Source: Mytilinidion resinicola | Lineage: Eukaryota > Ascomycota > Dothideomycetes > Mytilinidiales > Mytilinidiaceae | Length of the DNA: 64,000 nucleotides | Assembly: GCF_010093595.1 (NCBI RefSeq) | Contig: NW_022985439.1 | Span: 2,872,479-2,936,478 of the forward strand | Direction: 5' to 3' | Part shown: one piece after another, positions 57,001 through 64,000 of the stretch | Layout: every line of letters starts with the position of its first letter | Position numbering within the stretch: the stretch's first letter is position 1 | Position numbers and translations under genes: made by a program | The notes under the pieces: model-generated | What the model was told of the DNA's origin: nothing | The model's input: only the letters and a program-made list of their open reading frames with translations | Database searches by the model: none

Positions 57001-59168
57001 TGCCGTGCGGTATTTAAACAACTTAAGACAGCGTTCACCACCGCCCTAATCCTCTATTATTTCGACCCCGAACTGCCGATTATTATTAAGGCCGATTTGT
57101 CCGACTATATAAACGCTAGAGTGCTCTCGCAAATAAATAAATAAGGAATACTCTAACCTATAGCCTACTTCTTAAAATAATTAAGTTCTACTAAATACAA
57201 CTATAAAATCTATAATAAGGAACTCCTAGCGATTATCCGATGCTTTAAACAGTGGCGGCCTAAACTAAAAAGCGCAGTATTCCCGATTTAGGTTCTTAGC
57301 AACTATAAAAACCTGCAGTACTTTACAACTATAAAGCAGTTAAGCCACCGACAGGCTTATTAGTCCGAATACCTGTCCTAATTCAACTTCTTAATTACCT
57401 ACTAACCTGGTAAGTACAGTAAGAAGCCTAACGCCTTAACGCGTTGTACGCAAGATGCGCCTGCGCAAGAAAAAGCTTAAGCAGCCCAAAATTAGATACT
57501 GCTCTGTTCTAACCTGTTCACGCAGTTAAATCTAATAGAAACCGACCGAATAATTTAGGAGATTATTAAGGATAAATACCTAAACAATAAGTTTATCCAG
57601 GAAGTCCTGGAAATATTACGCTCCGGAGTACGCCGCTCTAAGAAGATTACCCTAAGCAAATGTAAAGAGCAAGATAGTAAGCTCTACTTCCGCAACTAAA
57701 TAGCAATTCCTAATAATAATAAACTAAAGATTAAACTGCTTCGTTATATGTATAATTCCCCTGTTAGCGGCCACCCTAGATATAGAAAAACTCTAGAAAT
57801 CCTCTAAAGAGAATACTACTAGCCGCATATATTTAAAATAATCCGCCGATTTATAGTATACTATTACACCTATTGCTATATAAAGGCTTTAAGAGAGAAG
57901 TATAATAGCTTCCTAAAACCCCTGCCTATCCCGCAGCATCGCTGGCGAGATATTTCTGTCGACTTTATTATTAAACTACCCGAATCCAAAGGCTGCACTA
58001 ATATTATAGTTGTAGTAGACCGCCTAAGTAAGTACTAATATATAATTTCCTATAGAATAATTACGGCTAAGGCTATAGCCGACCTATTCTACTAATATAT
58101 TTGGGTATATTACGGATTGCCTAATATATGCGTATCCGATCGAGGATTGTAGTTTATCTCCGCATTTTAGGATAAACTTTGTAAGTAACTACGCATTAAA
58201 GCCTAATTATTATCGGCCTTCCACCCGGAAACTAATAGCTAAATAGAGAAGGCTAATTTAATACTAGAATAAGTCCTCCGCGCCTATATAAACTATAAGC
58301 AAGATAACTAGGTTACCTAGCTACTGTCTGCTTAGTTTAAGGCAAACAACACCCGATCTAAATTAACAACAGTAATACTGTTTATCGCTATCTTAGGACA
58401 ACACCTAAAAATAGGCTTTAAACCGCTATTAGGAACTCTACGCCCTACCTATTAAGCACTATAAGTACTTAAGGCTAATTAAATAGTTAATAAGATATTA
58501 GATATTAAGCAGTTTATCCGCAAAAAGATAACTTAGGCCTAAGCGATGTAAGAAGAATACGCCAACTGAAAATATATAGGCGCACCGGCCTATAAAGTAG
58601 GTGACAAAGTCTAGTTAAATACACGGAATATCCGTACAAATCGACCCGCTAAAAAGCTCGATTAGAAGAACCTAGGGAAGTTCCCGATTATATAGATTAT
58701 CTCTCCGTATACCTATTAACTAGGCCTATCTAAATCTATAAAGATATATCCTATCTTCTATATTTTATTACTCCGTCCTGCCGCTCCGTAAGCTAACTAC
58801 CTGCCTAGCCAGGAGTTGCCCCTACCTAAACCTATTTAAGTTAAAAAAGAAACTAAATAGTATATTAACTGTATTAAAGGCATGCGCCTAAACCGGCGCC
58901 GAAAGCAATATAAGTACTTAGTCCGATAGACTAGATATAATAACCTGTTCTAGCAACCTGTTAACAACCTAAAAAATACTACTACTATAGCTAATTATTA
59001 TTACCGCTACTCTAAAGCTTATAATCCTGCGTCTAATAAGCCCTGTTCTGCTAGACCCTAAAACCTTAATTAAGATTTAATTTACGGCCCTACTCCCGAT
59101 AAATAGCCGTATATATTATAAATAGCGCCTTCTACTTACTAAAAGACTTAGGTTTAGAAGGGGGGTAC

Positions 59169-59578
59169 TGTTACAGTATTAACCGCGATATCCTACCTAC
59201 CGAAATTCTGCCGCAGATTGCTATAACTTTAGCAATCTGCACCGGCCTACTACTATTAGCCGGCCTCCTGCTCTGCCTGCCCTGCTCTGCTCCTATTTTA
59301 CTTCCGCTTCCTATTCTATCCTGCTCTAGCTACCTACCGGCTGCCCCCTTTTCCTATTACCTAATCTAGTAAGGACTTTGCGTACACGCGTGCCACACGC
59401 CGAAACGGTATAGAGGCTGTACGCCACGCGCTCGGCCACGCCCTTATATCCGGTGGCCCGTCTCCCGTCTTCCTGTTCCTTATATAACGTCTTAATTCTC
59501 CACGTAGCATTATATATAGCACCTAATTAACGCTCCTTTTTAAGCCCTTAACCTTTTACGTGTAGCGCTATTATAATA
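59169..59578 (+). repeat. Right LTR, 410 bp
   Basis: It begins TGTTACAGTATT directly after the purine tract and ends at the same base as the left LTR (GCGCTATTATAATA). Confidence 0.9.
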
Positions 59579-59808
59579 GTAGTAGAATATATTAAAGGTA
59601 TATTTATTAGCTTTTATAAAGTAGATTAGGTAGTATTTATCTAGGGTAAATACTACTCTATATTTCCTAGCCTAGTCTAGTATTACGCTTCTAGAATAGT
59701 TCTAGCCAGTTTAGGCAGTTCTAAGCTAATAAGGCCTAGATACTACTATTTATACTACGGAAAAACTCTAAGCAGAGTAATTTCTAATATATTGCGTAAG
59801 AAAAGTTA

Positions 59809-62729
59809 GGCTAGTGCTATATATACGACCTTTTTTTGCTATTTATACGATGCCTTTTTACTATTTATACAACCTCTCCCCCTATAACCCCTTTACCGCG
59901 TTCTAATTAGCTTAGAGTAATATGCTAGAGCTCCGGGTATTTACCTATATATTATATAAGGCTATATATAAGGTTGTATATAAGCCCGTATATAAGGCTA
60001 TATAAAATAGAAGGATAAGCCGTAAAATAGAAAGGCTATATAGCCTTTCTATTTTATATAGCCTTATATACGGCCTTATATAGTATAAGTCTAAGTTTAA
60101 GTATAAGTATAGAATAGAAATTCTATACTAAAAGTACCTATATACCTATATACCTAGGAGAATACCTAAACTATCGATTTTACACCTAATAGCGGCCCTT
60201 TTTCTATCGCTGCTAGCCTATAAGTACCTATATAAAGTCCTTATTAATAAGGTCCTCTATATACTTATTAAAATCCTTATTAGCCGCCTTATAAGCTGCC
60301 TTATAAGGCTGCAGCAGGCCTGTTAACTGCGCTATGCTTTCTATAATAGGCTGTAAACCCTGTACCTGTGCTTCTAGTAGCGTAATCTTCCGCTTAAGGT
60401 TTACCTTAGTATTCGCACGTTGCTTTTTTATAGAAGGGCCTAGTATTAAGTTTTTAGGTGGCCTACCGCGCTTCCTAGGCGGCTAAGTAATCGCGAGCGT
60501 AGCTATTAATAGAGTAGTACTTTTAGTAGCCCTTTATTAACCTAAGTCCTCTATAATTAGCTATATAGGTATTATTATAGGCTCTTACTATATACCGGCT
60601 AGTCTACCTCTATACCTACCTCTATATTATATACCTTTATAAGCTATAACTACTATACGTGCTCTATTTACTAGATTATTTTGCTTAGTAATTTTAAAGC
60701 TAGATAGCTCTTATTAAGTAGAGGTAGTTTTTTTAGCTAGCCGGCCCTTATACTACTATATAACCTAAGGCTATTAGATAAGCAATAGGGGGTTAATAGA
60801 GGGTAGTATAGGTGTAGGCTCCGGTTTAGTACTAGGCTATATAAATAGCTAGTATCTATTAATTAATTCTAGTATAATTTTATAGACGTTTATCGCCGTA
60901 TAGTATAATTTTTAGTGCAGTTTATAATAGCAGGGCATGCTATAGGTACTCTAGAAGTTGCCGGAGCATACTATAGTAAACTAATCTTTTTTAGCTAGTT
61001 AAAGCTGCTTCTATAGTAGCTTTAGCCCTTTAGGCGTAACCTTGCCTAGAAGGTGTTTAAATTCAGGTAATTTAAGGTTAATTAGTGTACTTTATAAGCT
61101 CCGTAAGCGTTTATTTCTAAGCTTATTATACTACCTATAAATAAGGTTATTAATCGCGCTTACTATATTATATAGGTCGCCTTTAGCGTTTACTAGGCTC
61201 TTTTTAAAATAACTATACGAGCCCTTTAGGCGCGAGGTAACTACGTTGCTGTAGTAAAAGTATTTACTAATCTAGTAGTTAGGAAATTAAGTTTAATATA
61301 GCTCCCACTCGGCCGTAAAATAGGCAGCTAAGCTCGGTTTAATTAGTGTATACTTATTAATTAATTCCTTTTAGCTAGCCGTAAAGTTGTCTATAAATTT
61401 AAGCTTAAGAAGCTTATTCCAGGCGTGTAGAAACTTGTTATAATCTGCCTCTACTAACTTAAGTTGCTTTAATATAGGCCCTTCTTCTCCCTTACGTATT
61501 TCTAGTATAGCAAGTAAACTCTATTTATCCTTCTTCTATACCTTTATAGCTTTTAATCTAATATTCTTTTTAATATACTATTTATATAAAACCTGTTTAA
61601 CCCTAGGAAAACACTATATAAGCGCGTTTTTTAGAGCCTCCTCTTTATTAGTAATAAATACGTAAGGCCTTATACGTAGCTGTTAACAGAGTTCCTTAAG
61701 AGCTATAATAATAAAAAGGTAGTTAAGTTCCGTCTCGCTAGCTAAAAACGTATAGCCTACCTTAAAGTTTATATTAGAGAACGTAACTCCAATAATATAC
61801 AACATCGGTATAAGAAAATAATTCGTTTTATATATACAATCTAGGAGTAGAATATCCGGATTTTTCTTAAACATTTTAAGGCTATTAGGGTAAATAAAAA
61901 AGAGGTAAGTAACCTGTTGCGCGTCGTCTAGGAGGAAGCTATACTTATACTTCTCGCCGCCAGGACTTTTATACGTTTCCAGCTGTTATAGTAGCGCCTG
62001 CGTAGGCGTAAGGCTACCTAGCCGCTTCTTTTTATACTTATACTTCTTATTATATATATCTTTAATATTAAGCTTCCGTCTACTTAATAGAAGGCCGTTA
62101 AGAATAGTATCTAGAGCTACTTTAGAGTTAATCTAACAACGTATTTATATAATAATAGAGGGCGTACGCTTCTAATAAATAGCCGGCAGGCCGTTATCTA
62201 TAAACGGCTTGTAGTTATATTCCTTATAGCCTTCTATAGTAGTATAATTAACTATACGTATATTACTAAGGAACTAGCAGTTAGTACGCTTAGAGGACTA
62301 GTTCTATATATATAATACTATAGGATTTTAAGGTTTACTACTGTAGTCGCATTATATAGTAATTCGACGGAGTTGTTTCTAAGCATTATTATATAAGCGC
62401 CATCGAACGATTCTATAGCCTTCTTGCATAGCGTAGCGGTTAATAGAGTTCTTAGCGGCCTTAATACTATTATAATAGCTATTTAGAGGCGGGCGTAGGG
62501 CAGTAAAAGGTTCCTTTATAGTAATAGAGGAGGAAGAGAAGGTGTAGGTATAGGTAATTAAGTTCGATTTTAATATACGTATTTAGAATCTATCTATACT
62601 CCGGAGGAGTCGGCCTAATAAGCGAGCTAATTAGAACGCGGTAAAGGGGTTGCAGGGGGGGGAGGTCGTACGAATAGTAAAAAGGCATCGTATAAATAGC
62701 AAAAAAAGGTCGTATATATAGTACTGGCT
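59809..62729 (-). mobile_element. Mutator-like element (MULE), complete, degraded (copy 2)
   Basis: Terminal inverted repeats of roughly 100 bp: 59,809-59,914 against 62,625-62,729 (both contain ACGACCTTTTTTTGCTATTT and CCCTTTACCGCGTTCTAATT). A perfect 8-bp target duplication AAAAGTTA flanks it (59801-59808 and 62730-62737). The element is 2921 bp and carries a MULE transposase on the minus strand. Confidence 0.82.
61683..61874 (-). pseudogene. MULE transposase core fragment
   Basis: The longest surviving frame of the element reads FKKNPDILLLDCIYKTNYF, MLYIIGVTFSNINFKVGYTFL and ETELNYLFIIIALKELC. This is the MULE transposase domain around its first catalytic Asp (LLLDCxYKTN). Stops on both sides end the frame, so it is a relic. 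Confidence 0.8.
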
Positions 62730-62959
62730 AAAAGTTATAGGTTTATACTTTTAAATTAATCCGGCTTATTCTAAATAATTCCGAACTAAAGGGACCTAGG
62801 CAATACTAATAGCGCTATAGAAGGACTCTAAGCGGAGTAACCTCTAGTATCCGCCTAGAAAAGGCTATAAAAAGGGACTTTCCTTTTCTACCTTTTAGAT
62901 AGCGGCTTATAAATAAACTACTAGTTAGATTAACTATAATTATTATTCCTTTCTACTAT

Positions 62960-64000
62960 TTAGGCGTTAATAATCTTATACCCCCTTTTTATTAATCGTA
63001 TACCCTTTTTTTACTATTTATACACCCTTCCTCCTCCCCCCCTCTAGTTGTTTTACCGCCTTCCTATTAGCTTAGAGGGTGTTCTAGAGCCTTTAATTCG
63101 CTTACTTAACTTACTTACTAATTCTAAATACTTTTTCTAAATGCGGCCGTGTATATATAATATAAGCAATTATATTTTTATTATCTATAATATACTTGCT
63201 ATAGTCCTCTAGCTGCTACTAATATAGACCTTTAATACTATAGAGGAAGCTAAAAAAGCGCTTATAGAGCACGTAAAAGCGCAAGGCTATAGGCTTATAA
63301 GGTACTGCTCTAAAACTAATAAAAAAGGAAAGGAAATAAGGAAAATATAGTTTAAATACTGCTTTAATAGCAATCTAGAGTTTACTGCACGCGTGCACTA
63401 TATATCTATAAAAAAGTAGACTATATAATATATAGTACACTTACTTAGCAGCCTTCTAGCTATAATAGTAAATATCTATAGCTATAGAAAACGGAGGAGG
63501 CAGCTTATAATAATTATTATTCTATACTTAAACCTACAGCAGCTATATATAATAGGAAGCGCTTAGCCTTAATAAATATACTTATTCGAACGGATATATT
63601 AAGTAGAGCAAGGCCTTAAAAAACGTATATAAAGCTGTTAAAGAAGGGGGCAACTATTACTATAGATAACGTTTAAAATAAAAGAATATAGTATAGAAAT
63701 AAGCTTCTCGGTAGCCTTATACCTATATAAGCCCTCTTTAATACGCTGGAAATATCTATATTTTCTGCACCTAATAGCTAAGTAAGGAAGTATATATATA
63801 GCTATATAAAGGATTACTAGAACTGTATTAATTACCTCTTTTTTACTTACCTAGATTCTATTACAATTCTGTAGTTAAACTATAATATTATACTAATAGA
63901 CTGCACGTATAAAATAAATAGATTTTATATACCGTTTTTATATATAACTGGTGTAATATATATAGGTAATAACTTTAAAATTGCCTATTATTTTATTCCT
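62960..64000 (+). mobile_element. MULE relic (copy 3), runs off the window
   Basis: A diverged version of the MULE terminal repeat starts near 62,960 (tracts CCCCCTTTTT and TTTTTTTACTATTTATAC). Plus-strand coding traces follow: a FAR1-like N-terminus near 63,240 (EEAKKALIEHVKAQGYRLI) and the transposase core near 63,890-63,990 (ILIDCTYKINRFYIPFLYITGV). The right end is outside the window. Confidence 0.65.

Larger units (their letters stand above)
53609..59578 (+). mobile_element. Ty3/gypsy chromovirus, full length but inactive
   Basis: 5970 bp between two 410-bp LTRs. Plus-strand order, through many stops: gag with CCHC knuckle near 54,990 (CFKCGKYSYIS, with HI damaged), reverse transcriptase near 56,350-56,670 ([31 protein letters not shown] for the catalytic YxDD), RNase H near 57,070, integrase near 57,760-58,100 (RWRDISVDFIIKLPESKG, VVVDRLSKY), and a C-terminal chromodomain near 58,860-58,970 (GMRLNRRRKQYKYLVR). 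The YxDD motif has Asn for Asp, so it is dead. A polypurine-like GAAGGGGGG precedes the right LTR. I could not find matching target-site duplications. Confidence 0.88.
47030..64000. repeat. AT-rich, RIP-degraded repeat compartment
   Basis: From about 47,030 to the window end, composition shifts abruptly to TA-dominated sequence with almost no open frames. Recognisable transposon proteins occur only as frames full of TAG/TAA stops, with CA/TG depleted in favour of TA. This is the expected product of heavy repeat-induced point mutation. No host gene was found in it. Confidence 0.9.

Noticed and set aside
1..64000. tRNA, rRNA or CRISPR structures
   Set aside because: No cloverleaf arms, rRNA blocks or regularly spaced repeats with unique spacers were noticed; the CAGCTG array is the only regular array and has no CRISPR features.

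Overview
The window is nuclear DNA of a filamentous ascomycete (Pezizomycotina). The evidence is short 39-90 nt GT-AG introns with CTAAC-like branch sites, Zn2Cys6 and C2H2 plus fungal_trans regulators, metabolic genes grouped in clusters, and transposons carrying C-to-T/G-to-A damage typical of repeat-induced point mutation (RIP). Exons were assembled by eye; for every intact gene the exon lengths sum to a multiple of three and end in one stop.

Layout. 0.3-3.1 kb: a seven-exon secreted protein of unknown function. 4.3-6.2 kb: two small hypothetical genes. 7.2-22.6 kb: catabolic-type cluster 1 with a cytochrome P450, an aldehyde dehydrogenase, a zinc alcohol dehydrogenase, a cytochrome-b5/acyl-CoA dehydrogenase fusion, an acyl-CoA ligase, a Zn2Cys6 regulator and a nitronate monooxygenase. 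Together these could oxidise an alcohol to an acid, activate it to a CoA ester and dehydrogenate it; the substrate is not visible from sequence, but an aryl or aryl-alkyl compound is the best guess. 23.6-28.1 kb: a RIP-scarred strip with an SRR1-like pseudogene, a pogo-type DNA transposon with 50-bp terminal inverted repeats (assembly gap inside), and remnants of a RING-like gene.

28.6-47.0 kb: cluster 2, resembling the tailoring part of a secondary-metabolite cluster. It holds a berberine-bridge-type FAD oxidase, a dead P450 beside an intact P450, a damaged FAD monooxygenase, an NmrA-like reductase, a metallo-beta-lactamase-fold hydrolase, a 3-hydroxyisobutyrate-dehydrogenase-like reductase, an MFS transporter and a C2H2/fungal_trans regulator. 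No polyketide, peptide or terpene synthase is present. A recurrent promoter word, TACCCCACAT or its reverse complement ATGTGGGGTA, lies about 100-320 bp upstream of the genes of this cluster, twice as inverted pairs, and is a candidate binding site for the cluster regulator.

47.0-64.0 kb: an AT-rich, TA-dominated, gene-free compartment that starts about 50 bp after the regulator's stop codon. It contains a complete but dead Ty3/gypsy chromovirus with two 410-bp LTRs, an older minus-strand gypsy relic that it abuts, and at least three Mutator-like (MULE) copies, one of them complete with terminal inverted repeats and an 8-bp target duplication.
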